Shown here piece by piece: positions 1 to 5,796 of a DNA stretch of 6,694 nt. Under the pieces are notes generated by a model. It was not told where the DNA came from and searched no databases. It worked only from the letters and a program-made list of their open reading frames with translations. Both the position numbers and the translations under genes were made by a program. Within the stretch, counting starts at the first letter, position 1, and each line of letters starts with the position of its first letter. The stretch covers positions 1 through 6,694 of the forward strand of contig CABUOE010000123.1 of assembly GCA_902493155.1 (NCBI GenBank), given 5' to 3'. Origin of the DNA: an uncultured Eubacteriales bacterium (lineage in GTDB: Bacteria > Bacillota > Clostridia > Oscillospirales > Ruminococcaceae).

Positions 1-1
1 T

Positions 2-934
2 GTGGCAATCGGGTTCTTTGTCTGCTCCTTTGGCCTGCAAAAAGGCGTCGAAAAGGTCAGCAAAGTGATGATGTGCAGTTTGTTTATCATCATGCTGATC
101 CTCGTAGTACGGGCCGTTACCTTACCCGGCGCTGTGGAAGGATTAAAATTCTACCTGCTTCCCGACTTTAGCAAAATCCTAGAAAACGGCATTGGAAATA
201 CCATATTCGCCGCTATGGGTCAGGCGTTTTTCACCTTGAGCCTAGGCATCGGCGCCATCGCCATCTTCGGAAGCTACATCGGAAAGGATCGCACTCTGAC
301 CGGCGAATCCATTAACGTCACTCTACTGGATACTCTAGTCGCCATTATCGCTGGTCTTATTATTTTCCCCTCCTGCTTCGCCTTCAATGTGAAGCCGGAC
401 AGCGGTCCTAACCTGATTTTCATCACCCTCCCCAACATCTTTAACGCCATGCCCGGAGGACGCATCTGGGGTTCTCTGTTCTTCATCTTTATGGCGTTTG
501 CCGCCCTGACAACTATTATTGCGGTATTTGAAAATATTATTGCCATGTCCACCGAACTCACCGGATGCAGCCGGAAAAAAGCAGTACTAATAAATGGAAT
601 CCTCATCGCACTGCTGTCCATCCCCTGTGTACTGGGTTTCAACGTCTGGAGCGGCTTCCAGCCTTTAGGCACAGGCAGCAATATTATGGATCTGGAGGAC
701 TTTATCGTCAGCAATAACCTGCTGCCCTTAGGATCTCTCGTTTACCTGTTGTTCTGCGTCTCCAAATACGGCTGGGGATGGAAGAACTTTACCGACGAGG
801 CCAATACCGGTAAGGGCGTTCATTTCCCCAAGTGGATTCGGGTTTATGTCACCTATATTCTTCCCCTCATTGTTTTGGTCATCTTTGTGCAGGGATATCT
901 TGCCAAGTTTTTTCCCAATCTCTTTGCGTCGTAA
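2..934 (+). CDS. Sodium-dependent transporter, NSS (SNF) family, 5'-truncated by the window edge
   Basis: This is the C-terminal 310 residues of an inner-membrane sodium-coupled symporter of the neurotransmitter:sodium symporter family, which in bacteria usually imports amino acids. Visible are successive hydrophobic helices and the family's helix-6 signature FFTLSLGIG (residues 76-84 of the visible part) followed by GSYIGKD. The helix-8 segment contains FAALT (166-170), the region that in LeuT lines the second sodium site. A final helix lies near 282-300. Bacterial members are about 440-450 residues, so roughly 130-140 residues, including helix 1 and the first sodium-site residues, lie before the window. 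The GTG at position 2 is an internal codon, not a start. The stop is TAA at 932-934, followed closely by two hairpins. The substrate cannot be read from this part. Family assignment is confident; the specific amino acid is unknown. Confidence 0.93.
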   Translation: MAIGFFVCSFGLQKGVEKVSKVMMCSLFIIMLILVVRAVTLPGAVEGLKFYLLPDFSKILENGIGNTIFAAMGQAFFTLSLGIGAIAIFGSYIGKDRTLTGESINVTLLDTLVAIIAGLIIFPSCFAFNVKPDSGPNLIFITLPNIFNAMPGGRIWGSLFFIFMAFAALTTIIAVFENIIAMSTELTGCSRKKAVLINGILIALLSIPCVLGFNVWSGFQPLGTGSNIMDLEDFIVSNNLLPLGSLVYLLFCVSKYGWGWKNFTDEANTGKGVHFPKWIRVYVTYILPLIVLVIFVQGYLAKFFPNLFAS

Positions 935-939
935 CGGTT

Positions 940-971
940 GAAACAGGCAGCGCCGCAGCGCTGCCTGTTTC
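940..971 (+). terminator. Hairpin just after the NSS transporter gene
   Basis: A perfect 13-base-pair stem (940-952 with 959-971) encloses a 6-base loop and begins 6 bases after the transporter stop codon. No clear T-tract follows (TTGCAAAC), so it may be a transcript-stabilising 3' hairpin or a weak terminator acting with the next hairpin. Confidence 0.55.
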
Positions 972-999
972 TTGCAAACAAACCTGTTTTCATAAGAAA

Positions 1000-1026
1000 C
1001 AGGGCTTGGGAGTGACCCAAGCCCTG
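1000..1026. terminator. Second hairpin after the NSS gene, possibly bidirectional
   Basis: An 11-base-pair perfect stem (1000-1010 with 1016-1026) has the 5-base loop AGTGA. On the plus strand it is followed by CCGTATTATTTTAT, a loose T-rich tail. On the minus strand it is followed by TTTCTTAT, so it could stop transcription from either side. Its left arm overlaps a third possible hairpin (983-989 with 997-1003). Confidence 0.6.
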
Positions 1027-1065
1027 CCGTATTATTTTATACACATGAAAAGATATAAAATATAC

Positions 1066-1090
1066 AAATTGTGATAAATTATCACAATTT
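1066..1090. promoter_or_regulatory. 25-base perfect palindrome, candidate operator
   Basis: Two perfect 12-base arms, AAATTGTGATAA and TTATCACAATTT, flank a single central A at 1078. A one-base centre cannot make an RNA loop, so a dimeric protein's DNA site is more likely than a terminator. The core TTGTGA/TCACAA resembles half-sites used by CRP/FNR- or Rex-type regulators, but the spacing has an odd centre and does not match those consensus sites exactly. On the minus strand, TTGTGA (1087-1082), 17 bases and TATATT (1064-1059) form a possible promoter lying inside it. No gene is obviously controlled. Confidence 0.5.
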
Positions 1091-1205
1091 ACATTTTGGA
1101 ATACTACGATAAGTATAAAATCGACAAATTATTCTCATATTAAATGGAAATCCCCATATTTCCGTATAAAAATAAGCGATTATACAAATAGTATGTCCAT
1201 AACGC

Positions 1206-1447
1206 GTGCAAAAGGAGCACTCTGTAAAAATTGGAATTGCTTTCCCAACAAAAGTTTCTCTCCGGCTCCTCTTTCCACAGAAACCCGTCCACCGTCTCTA
1301 ACCCCCAACAGAAAGAAGCGACAGCCAAGCATCCGTTTCCAAAATCACCGGATCGGCACAATTGCTCGAAAAGCAAATACCGTTTAAGTAGCGCTTATAT
1401 AAAAACACAGCAGCGTTTTTATATGAGTGCTCCTTAATTTGCGTATA
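1206..1447 (-). ncRNA. Candidate structured non-coding RNA with complementary ends (family unknown)
   Basis: Downstream of a good minus-strand promoter lies about 240 nt without a credible protein gene whose two ends are complementary. AAGGAGCACTC at the 5' end (complement of 1425-1435) pairs perfectly over 11 bases with GAGTGCTCCTT at the 3' end (complement of 1212-1222). An outer GCAA/TTGC pairing is separated by a 3-base bulge on the 5' side. Just inside, ATATAAAAAC and GTTTTTATAT form a 10-base-pair hairpin (1424-1415 with 1406-1397). Further in are a small TTGCT/AGCAA hairpin (1376-1362) and other weaker stems. The predicted start, about 1446, is only a few bases before the closing stem, and the 3' arm ends in TTTTGC. 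The closed-end plan recalls 6S or SRP RNA, but I do not see the SRP or RNase P core motifs, and it is longer than typical 6S. This is inference from pairing only. Confidence 0.42.
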
Positions 1448-1452
1448 TCCAT

Positions 1453-1481
1453 AATATACCACGGACAAACCATTTTGTAAA
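1453..1481 (-). promoter_or_regulatory. Sigma-A type promoter for the candidate ncRNA
   Basis: Read on the minus strand, TTTACA (1481-1476), 17 bases and TATATT (1458-1453) form a near-consensus sigma-A promoter. TGG directly before the -10 adds an extended -10 element. The expected start is near 1446, immediately before the closing stem of the candidate RNA. No start codon with a ribosome binding site follows, which argues for an RNA gene. Confidence 0.6.
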
Positions 1482-1550
1482 GAAAAAAATGTAAAATTCG
1501 CCATTTTGTGAGAAAAATTTTATGTAAAAAAGCAAAATAAAGGGATGATA

Positions 1551-1581
1551 GAAAAAGGCTGGACCAACGCCAGCCTTTTTC
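1551..1581 (-). terminator. Intrinsic terminator of the small membrane-protein gene
   Basis: A 12-base-pair stem (1551-1562 with 1570-1581) with a 7-base loop is flanked by A-runs on one side and T-runs on the other, so it can work in both directions. It begins only 3 bases after the stop codon of the leftward 58-residue gene, which it most likely serves. Confidence 0.8.
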
Positions 1582-1583
1582 CC

Positions 1584-1760
1584 TTACATCATGTAAGAAA
1601 TATTTTCGAAAACGTTCCCCACTGTTTTCATCGCTTTGGCAGCCTTTTTTTTCATCTGCTTGCCCTTAGTTTTGCTGGTTTGACCTGCCACATAGGCCGC
1701 GGTACCCACCAACATACCGGCTGCGATTCCTTTTACGACATTGCTCATACCTCTCGTCAT
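1584..1760 (-). CDS. Small basic single-pass membrane protein (YtxH-like)
   Basis: A 58-residue protein with a hydrophobic, glycine/alanine-rich segment at about residues 8-26 (from VVKGIAAGMLVG to AAYVAG), followed by a lysine-rich stretch (about 30-45) and a short C-terminal end. This layout of one membrane helix plus a basic cytoplasmic tail resembles the small YtxH-type proteins of Firmicutes, whose biochemical role is poorly known. The ATG at 1760 was chosen because GGGAGG sits 7 bases upstream; a longer reading to 1820 adds 20 residues but lacks that support. An intrinsic terminator follows directly and the gene appears to be transcribed alone. A TATAAT-like box lies at 1832-1827 without a convincing -35. 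That the gene is real is fairly secure; its function is unknown. Confidence 0.75.
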   Translation of the reverse strand: MTRGMSNVVKGIAAGMLVGTAAYVAGQTSKTKGKQMKKKAAKAMKTVGNVFENISYMM

Positions 1761-1824
1761 CAAAACACCTCCCAGATTTTTCAAACGGTAGCTACAAACG
1801 GTAACCGAGTCCGTCTGCATTCCG

Positions 1825-1860
1825 TTATTATATTATCCCCGAAAACTATTCTTATAATAA
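1825..1860. repeat. 8-base inverted repeat upstream of the small membrane-protein gene
   Basis: TTATTATA (1825-1832) and TATAATAA (1853-1860) are perfect inverted copies 20 bases apart. They overlap the TATAAT-like box of the leftward gene, so they could be an operator. The AT-only composition makes chance likely. Confidence 0.25.
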
Positions 1861-1986
1861 AGGCGATGATTGGAAGTTGTTTTTCTACTGAATCTACAAT
1901 CAAGTGATAATATTTTTGAATTTTTTGTGCATTTTATCAAAAGTCTTTTAATTTGATTGATTCATGATCCTTTTTGCCGGTGAAAT

Positions 1987-2015
1987 TTGCCAACAGCAGT
2001 AATTTGCAGTATAAT
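1987..2015 (+). promoter_or_regulatory. Sigma-A promoter of the vitamin B6 operon
   Basis: TTGCCA (1987-1992), a 17-base spacer and the perfect TATAAT (2010-2015) form a strong vegetative promoter. Transcription should begin near 2022, leaving a leader of about 120 nt before the kinase start codon. That is long enough to carry regulatory structure. Confidence 0.8.
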
Positions 2016-2019
2016 ACTC

Positions 2020-2126
2020 TTGTTAATTTTGTGGGATTTTATCGCAAAAAGACAACGGAAGGAGCAATTTGCTTCTTCGCTTTTTCTCATTTAAAATAAA
2101 TTACAGATGCTGAGGTTTCTGTAATT
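2020..2126 (+). promoter_or_regulatory. Hairpin-rich leader with terminator-like element ahead of the kinase gene
   Basis: The leader has three hairpins. The first pairs 2027-2033 with 2043-2049 (one wobble) plus a short outer TTGT/ACAA stem. The second pairs 2058-2066 with 2070-2078 (9 pairs, one wobble, 3-base loop) and is followed by GCTTTTTCT, which resembles an intrinsic terminator placed before the gene. The third is a perfect 9-pair stem (2099-2107 with 2118-2126) ending 3 bases before the GGAGG of the kinase ribosome binding site. This suggests attenuation or translational control, possibly by B6 status; the ligand or factor is unknown. It does not match the TPP riboswitch consensus. 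Confidence 0.4.
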
Positions 2127-2143
2127 CATGGAGGATATTCATC

Positions 2144-3007
2144 ATGTTAAAAAGGCCGCCTCGCGTCATTGCAATCCATGATTTGTCCGGTTTCGGCAGA
2201 TGTTCCCTTTCGGTCATCCTACCCACCCTCTCCGCCATGAAGGTTCAGGTCTGTCCCGTCGTCACGGCGGTGCTCTCTACTCACACTGGTGGTTTAGGGG
2301 AAGTGGTTTTCCGGGATCTCACCGATTACCTTTCCCCTGCGCTGGAGCATTATAAAAAGCTGGAACTCAACTTTGAATGCGTATATAGTGGATTTTTGGG
2401 ATCGCTGGATCAAATCGATCACTGCCTGCAATATTTCGCCGCTTATCCCGACGCTTTCGCAGTGGTTGATCCTGTTATGGGAGACAACGGCAAAGCCTAC
2501 CGGACCTACACCCCGGACATGTGCCGCAGAATGAACGAACTGGTGGCGGTAGCGGATATGATTACGCCTAACCTGACGGAAGCGTCGATTCTGCTGGGGA
2601 TTCCCTATCCCAATGCGCCCATGCGTCAATCCGAGGCCAAAAGTTTGGTGGCTCGCTTGAGCGAACTTGGCCCCCGGTACGTCACCGTTACCGGTGTCGA
2701 GTTAGCCGACGGGAAAATCGCGAATCTTGGGTACGACCGGGAGCGGGGCGAATACTGGAGGGTGGACTGCAATTACGTACCGGCTTCTTATCCGGGCACA
2801 GGCGATATCTTCACCAGTGTCATGGTGGGAGCGATGCTGGGCGGCGATAGCCTTCCAATGGCCATTGAACGGGCGACGCGATTCTTAGAAATCGCTATCC
2901 GCACCACCTTTAGTTATGGAAGTGACACCCGCTACGGCGTCATGTTGGAATCCTGCTTATCCTGGCTGACCAAGGATCAAACATTAGACCGTTATCGTCT
3001 GCTTTGA
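2144..3007 (+). CDS. pdxK: Pyridoxamine/pyridoxal kinase (PdxK/PdxY family)
   Basis: A cytoplasmic kinase of the ribokinase superfamily that phosphorylates pyridoxal, pyridoxamine or pyridoxine with ATP, the trapping step of vitamin B6 salvage toward pyridoxal phosphate. The 287 residues match the usual length. Motifs in order: HDLSGFGRCSLSV (12-24, N-terminal substrate region), LSTHTGG (44-50), DPVMGDNG (109-116, ATP/magnesium region), TPNLTEA (141-147) and PGTGDIF (217-223), whose GTGD supplies the anion hole and catalytic Asp221. The ATG at 2144 has GGAGG 9 bases upstream. The next gene, an ECF S component, starts 42 bases later and is probably co-transcribed, which supports a B6 role. A related hydroxymethylpyrimidine kinase (ThiD) is less likely because the GFGRCSLSV start is that of the clostridial pyridoxamine kinases. 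Which B6 vitamer it prefers cannot be told. Confidence 0.88.
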   Translation: MLKRPPRVIAIHDLSGFGRCSLSVILPTLSAMKVQVCPVVTAVLSTHTGGLGEVVFRDLTDYLSPALEHYKKLELNFECVYSGFLGSLDQIDHCLQYFAAYPDAFAVVDPVMGDNGKAYRTYTPDMCRRMNELVAVADMITPNLTEASILLGIPYPNAPMRQSEAKSLVARLSELGPRYVTVTGVELADGKIANLGYDRERGEYWRVDCNYVPASYPGTGDIFTSVMVGAMLGGDSLPMAIERATRFLEIAIRTTFSYGSDTRYGVMLESCLSWLTKDQTLDRYRLL

Positions 3008-3049
3008 TTTACAGATGCCTTCAGCCCATTTGAGAAAGGCGTGAAGGAT

Positions 3050-3631
3050 ATGGAACAAAACGTAAAACAGAAAAGAAAAATTACCGTCTATGACCTGGTG
3101 GTTGTAGGATTAATGGCGGCAGTCTGTTATGTAGCCACTAATTTTCGGATTGAAATTCCTACACCGGTGGGAAAAATGATGGTTCATATGGGAAATATTT
3201 TCTGCCTGCTGTCCGGACTGCTGTTCGGTGGCCTACGCGGAGGGCTTTCCGCGGGAATCGGCTCCTGTATCTTCGACCTGCTGACCGGCTGGGCCACCAG
3301 TGCTCCGTCGACCCTCATCAACAAGTTCGTCATGGGCTTTTTGGCCGGCTGGATTCCCCGCCTGAAAGGAAGGGACGGGAAAAGCATCCCCCTCAACGTC
3401 TTAGGGGCGGCCTGCGGCATATATGGATATACCGTTTTGTATCTCAGCTACTCGTTTGTCAAAGATATCGTCTTAGGCAGTGCAGTGGAAACTGCTTGGG
3501 CAGATATTCTCTTTAAAGCGCCGATTTCTCTGGCAAACGGTACATTGGGACTCATTGTATCAGTCATTTTGGCAGCTTTGCTCCGTCCGGTGCTGGAGAA
3601 GGCAGGGCTATACAAAAAATTCGCCCGTTAG
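3050..3631 (+). CDS. ECF transporter S component, predicted vitamin B6 (pyridoxine) uptake
   Basis: A 193-residue integral membrane protein with about six hydrophobic segments (roughly 13-30, 45-62, 65-80, 88-103, 115-138 and 158-178), the size and layout of substrate-binding S components of energy-coupling-factor transporters. A positively charged N-terminus (KQKRK) precedes helix 1, and a glycine-rich stretch FGGLRGGLSAGIG (59-71) is typical of such proteins. It would need the shared EcfA/A'/T module, which is not in this window. Its place directly after the kinase gene suggests that it imports a B6 vitamer, like the predicted PdxU/PdxU2 group; that assignment rests on context, not on residues. 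The ATG at 3050 is preferred (AGG 10 bases upstream); the in-frame GTG at 3041 would add three residues. A strong terminator follows. Confidence 0.82.
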   Translation: MEQNVKQKRKITVYDLVVVGLMAAVCYVATNFRIEIPTPVGKMMVHMGNIFCLLSGLLFGGLRGGLSAGIGSCIFDLLTGWATSAPSTLINKFVMGFLAGWIPRLKGRDGKSIPLNVLGAACGIYGYTVLYLSYSFVKDIVLGSAVETAWADILFKAPISLANGTLGLIVSVILAALLRPVLEKAGLYKKFAR

Positions 3632-3674
3632 ACCAGATGCCCGTACTTCAGTAATGCAAATAAATACAAGAAAA

Positions 3675-3701
3675 GAGGCAGGGCTTTCCTGCCTCCTTTT
3701 T
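3675..3701 (+). terminator. Intrinsic terminator of the B6 operon
   Basis: A perfect 8-base-pair GC-rich stem (3675-3682 with 3688-3695) with a 5-base loop is followed by CTTTTT. It lies 43 bases after the stop of the S-component gene and is preceded by AAAA, giving weaker activity on the other strand too. Confidence 0.85.
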
Positions 3702-3706
3702 GCAGA

Positions 3707-3740
3707 ATGCCCCAAAGGAAACGTGCTTCCTTTGGGGCAT
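3707..3740. terminator. Hairpin between the convergent B6 operon and phosphate transporter gene
   Basis: A perfect 14-base-pair stem (3707-3720 with 3727-3740) has a 6-base loop. It lies 5 bases beyond the stop of the leftward phosphate transporter gene and probably protects or ends that transcript. No immediate T-run follows on either strand, but reading leftward it runs into the neighbouring terminator at 3675-3701. Confidence 0.65.
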
Positions 3741-3745
3741 CATTG

Positions 3746-5554
3746 CTATTTCATATCTTTGCCGGTAATCTCCAGCATGTACTTATCCATGTACTGCTGC
3801 ATCATCTGGTTGTAATCTCCTGTTGCGCCCTGGTGCATCTTTTTGATGTATTCGTGGCGATTCAAAGATTCCTTATCCCTCTGATGTCCGATAAGATATA
3901 CGCCTATATTGGAGCAGTGGTCGGAAATACGCTCCAGATTGGTCAGCACTTCCAAGAACACCAATCCCGCGTCGATCGTACACTGGCCGTTTTTCAGGCG
4001 TTTGATATGTTTCAGCTTCAAGGTGTCTTCCAACGTGTCAATGGTCTCCTCCAGCGGCTCGATATGCACAGCTATGGAAATATCTTTTGTCCGATAAGCC
4101 TCCAAAGCCATCCCGACGATCTCCTCCACCGCATCACAGATGGTATGAAACTCCCTCATAGCCTTTTCACTGAATTTGACCTGCTTGTCATAGAGGACTT
4201 CCGCCCGTTCCATCAGGTTGATGGCGTAGTCGCCGATTCTTTCAAATTCCGAAACGAGGCGCAGTAAAAGGGTAACATCCTTACTTTCGTCCTCGGTGAT
4301 TTCCTCTTCGTTAATCCGCAGCAGATAATTGTTGATATTGTCTTCCATCTTATCAATGGAGTCCTCGATCTCATTAATACGCTCCACTGTTTTCAGGTCA
4401 TACTTATCGAAGAGGGTAACCACTTCGCGGAAGTTCTTTAAGGCATAGCTGCCCATTTTGTCCAGCACATTCTCGCTCTGCCCGATAGCCAGCGCGGGGG
4501 AAACCAAAAAGCGTTCGTCCAAAGGTTCCAGAGTGGTCTCCTCTTCCTCTGCGCCGGTTTTGGATTTGCTCTGACGCACCGTCCATTCGGCCAGCCGAGC
4601 CAATCCACCTGCGAAAGGAATAAACAGCAAAGTGACAACAATATTAAAAATTGTGTGAATATTGGCGATTCCGCCCTTATCAATGTTGGTGTACCAAAAG
4701 GGGAAGCCGACAAAATGCTGAATCAGATAAACCCCAGCCAGGAAAACAATCGTACCGATAATATTGAAGTACAGGTGTACCATAGCGGCCCTTTTTGCGT
4801 TTTTATTGGCACCGATACTGGCCAGAAGCGGCGTAATACAGGTACCGATATTCTGACCCATAATAATGGGAAAAGCGGAGGAATAGGTTATGGCGCCCGT
4901 AGAGGAAAGTGCCTGTAAAATACCGACCGACGCCGAGGAACTCTGAATGATCGCAGTGACGACCGCACCGACGAGAACACCCAAAAGCGGGAAATCCTGA
5001 ATCTGTACAAATACCGATTTGAGTATTTCCGATTCCTGCAGCGGCCTTACCGCGGCCTCCATGGAAAACATGCCCTGAAAAAGAATGCCGAATCCGATGA
5101 GAATTTCGCCCACCACTTTCCGTTTGGGGCGTTTGGAAATCATAAAAATCAGGATACCGATAATGGCAACCAGCGGAGCCAGTGTCGTCGGTTTAAAAAA
5201 TTGCATCAAAGTTCCGGCGCTGGCGCTGTTTTCCAAATCACCCAAACGGAGAATCTGTCCGGTGACGGTGGTTCCGATGTTGGCGCCCATAATAACGCCC
5301 ACCGCAGAACGCAGTTTCAAAATACCCGCGTTGACCATCCCCACGACAATAACTGTCGTCGCCGATGAACTTTGGATCGCCGCTGTCACCAACGCGCCCA
5401 AAAGTACGCCGGTGAATACATTGTTTGTCAGCTTTTCCAGGGTCTTTTCCATACGGCCACTGGATACTTTTTCGAGACCGGTTCCCAAAATGTTCATACC
5501 GAACAGAAACAGCGCCAGGCCGCCACCCAGGCTGATGATGTTGAATATGTCCAT
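3746..5554 (-). CDS. Na+/phosphate cotransporter family protein with C-terminal PhoU-like domain
   Basis: A 602-residue membrane protein of the NptA/YjbB-type Na/Pi cotransporter family (two Na_Pi_cotrans domains plus a cytoplasmic PhoU-like tail), expected to move phosphate with sodium. The two inverted half-domains each carry the diagnostic QSSSA motif (QSSSATT 61-67, QSSSASV 204-210), each followed about 25 residues later by GANIGTT (90-96) or GQNIGTC (233-239). Hydrophobic helices fill residues 5-325. From about 355 to 560 the protein is helical and charged, with two PhoU-type metal-binding signatures, EFERIGDYA (436-444) and NLERISDHC (539-547). The ATG at 5554 has GGAGG 6 bases upstream. 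It is monocistronic, between its own promoter and a 3' hairpin. The promoter carries PhoP-box-like repeats, suggesting phosphate-starvation control. In some bacteria such proteins export rather than import phosphate; direction cannot be read here. Confidence 0.93.
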   Translation of the reverse strand: MDIFNIISLGGGLALFLFGMNILGTGLEKVSSGRMEKTLEKLTNNVFTGVLLGALVTAAIQSSSATTVIVVGMVNAGILKLRSAVGVIMGANIGTTVTGQILRLGDLENSASAGTLMQFFKPTTLAPLVAIIGILIFMISKRPKRKVVGEILIGFGILFQGMFSMEAAVRPLQESEILKSVFVQIQDFPLLGVLVGAVVTAIIQSSSASVGILQALSSTGAITYSSAFPIIMGQNIGTCITPLLASIGANKNAKRAAMVHLYFNIIGTIVFLAGVYLIQHFVGFPFWYTNIDKGGIANIHTIFNIVVTLLFIPFAGGLARLAEWTVRQSKSKTGAEEEETTLEPLDERFLVSPALAIGQSENVLDKMGSYALKNFREVVTLFDKYDLKTVERINEIEDSIDKMEDNINNYLLRINEEEITEDESKDVTLLLRLVSEFERIGDYAINLMERAEVLYDKQVKFSEKAMREFHTICDAVEEIVGMALEAYRTKDISIAVHIEPLEETIDTLEDTLKLKHIKRLKNGQCTIDAGLVFLEVLTNLERISDHCSNIGVYLIGHQRDKESLNRHEYIKKMHQGATGDYNQMMQQYMDKYMLEITGKDMK

Positions 5555-5600
5555 TATTTTCCTCCGTTATTTTCATTTTCTCTTCACAATGTTCCCATTT

Positions 5601-5629
5601 ATTATATCATACCCCTACATGCTTTGCAA
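5601..5629 (-). promoter_or_regulatory. Promoter of the Na+/phosphate cotransporter gene
   Basis: Read on the minus strand, TTGCAA (5629-5624), 17 bases and TATAAT (5606-5601) form a near-consensus sigma-A promoter. The start should lie near 5594, about 40 bases before the ATG at 5554. Confidence 0.8.
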
Positions 5630-5661
5630 AAGATTATGGTAAATTTTACACAGACTTTACA
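5623..5661. promoter_or_regulatory. PhoP-box-like direct repeats at the phosphate transporter promoter
   Basis: Two identical TTTACA hexamers (5645-5650 and 5656-5661) are separated by exactly 5 bases, the 11-base period of Gram-positive PhoP boxes (TTNACA direct repeats). Continuing the same period leftward gives a degenerate TTATGG (5634-5639) and a 5-of-6 match TTTGCA (5623-5628) that overlaps the -35. Position and target gene fit control by a PhoPR system during phosphate limitation; the regulator is not in this window. Confidence 0.6.
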
Positions 5662-5704
5662 CAGGAAATAGCAAAATACCGCTTTATTATAGGAAAAAGA
5701 ACCG

Positions 5705-5738
5705 AAAAAAACAGCGGTTCCAATCAACCACTGTTTTT
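5705..5738 (-). terminator. Leftward intrinsic terminator upstream of the phosphate transporter gene
   Basis: A 13-pair stem (5707-5719 with 5726-5738) has a 6-base loop. Position 5715/5730 is a C-A mismatch on the plus strand but a G-U pair on the minus strand, and the minus-strand stem is followed by seven T. It is therefore a leftward terminator, the second after the zinc-ribbon gene, and insulates the phosphate transporter promoter. Confidence 0.75.
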
Positions 5739-5796
5739 GTGCTATTTATGTAGGATTTCGGAGACTTTCTTATAGGACAATACGATAAAAGTCGAA

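Noticed and set aside
274..714. Open frame of 146 codons on the minus strand
   Set aside because: It lies antisense within the NSS transporter, whose motifs are unambiguous; no ribosome binding site or domain is visible.
1140..1504. Short open frames on both strands (for example 1140-1376 and 1298-1504 minus, 1193-1387 plus)
   Set aside because: Composition is not protein-like, no ribosome binding sites are evident, and the minus frames overlap the promoter and stems of the candidate RNA.
2108..2117. TGCTGAGG in the kinase leader, recalling the CTGAGA box of TPP riboswitches
   Set aside because: The rest of the TPP aptamer (paired CTGATC/GGGTAA-type segment and a second conserved arm) is absent and the leader is too short.
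3707..4267. Plus-strand frame of 186 codons opposite the phosphate transporter gene
   Set aside because: It is a shadow of the PhoU-like domain on the other strand, and its start falls within an intrinsic hairpin.
5085..5642. Plus-strand frame of 185 codons
   Set aside because: It runs antisense through the first transporter domain and the promoter of the phosphate transporter gene; proline/isoleucine-rich nonsense composition.
5714..5729. GCGGTTCCAATC resembling a tRNA T-loop
   Set aside because: It is the loop side of a terminator stem; no acceptor, D or anticodon arms can be built around it.
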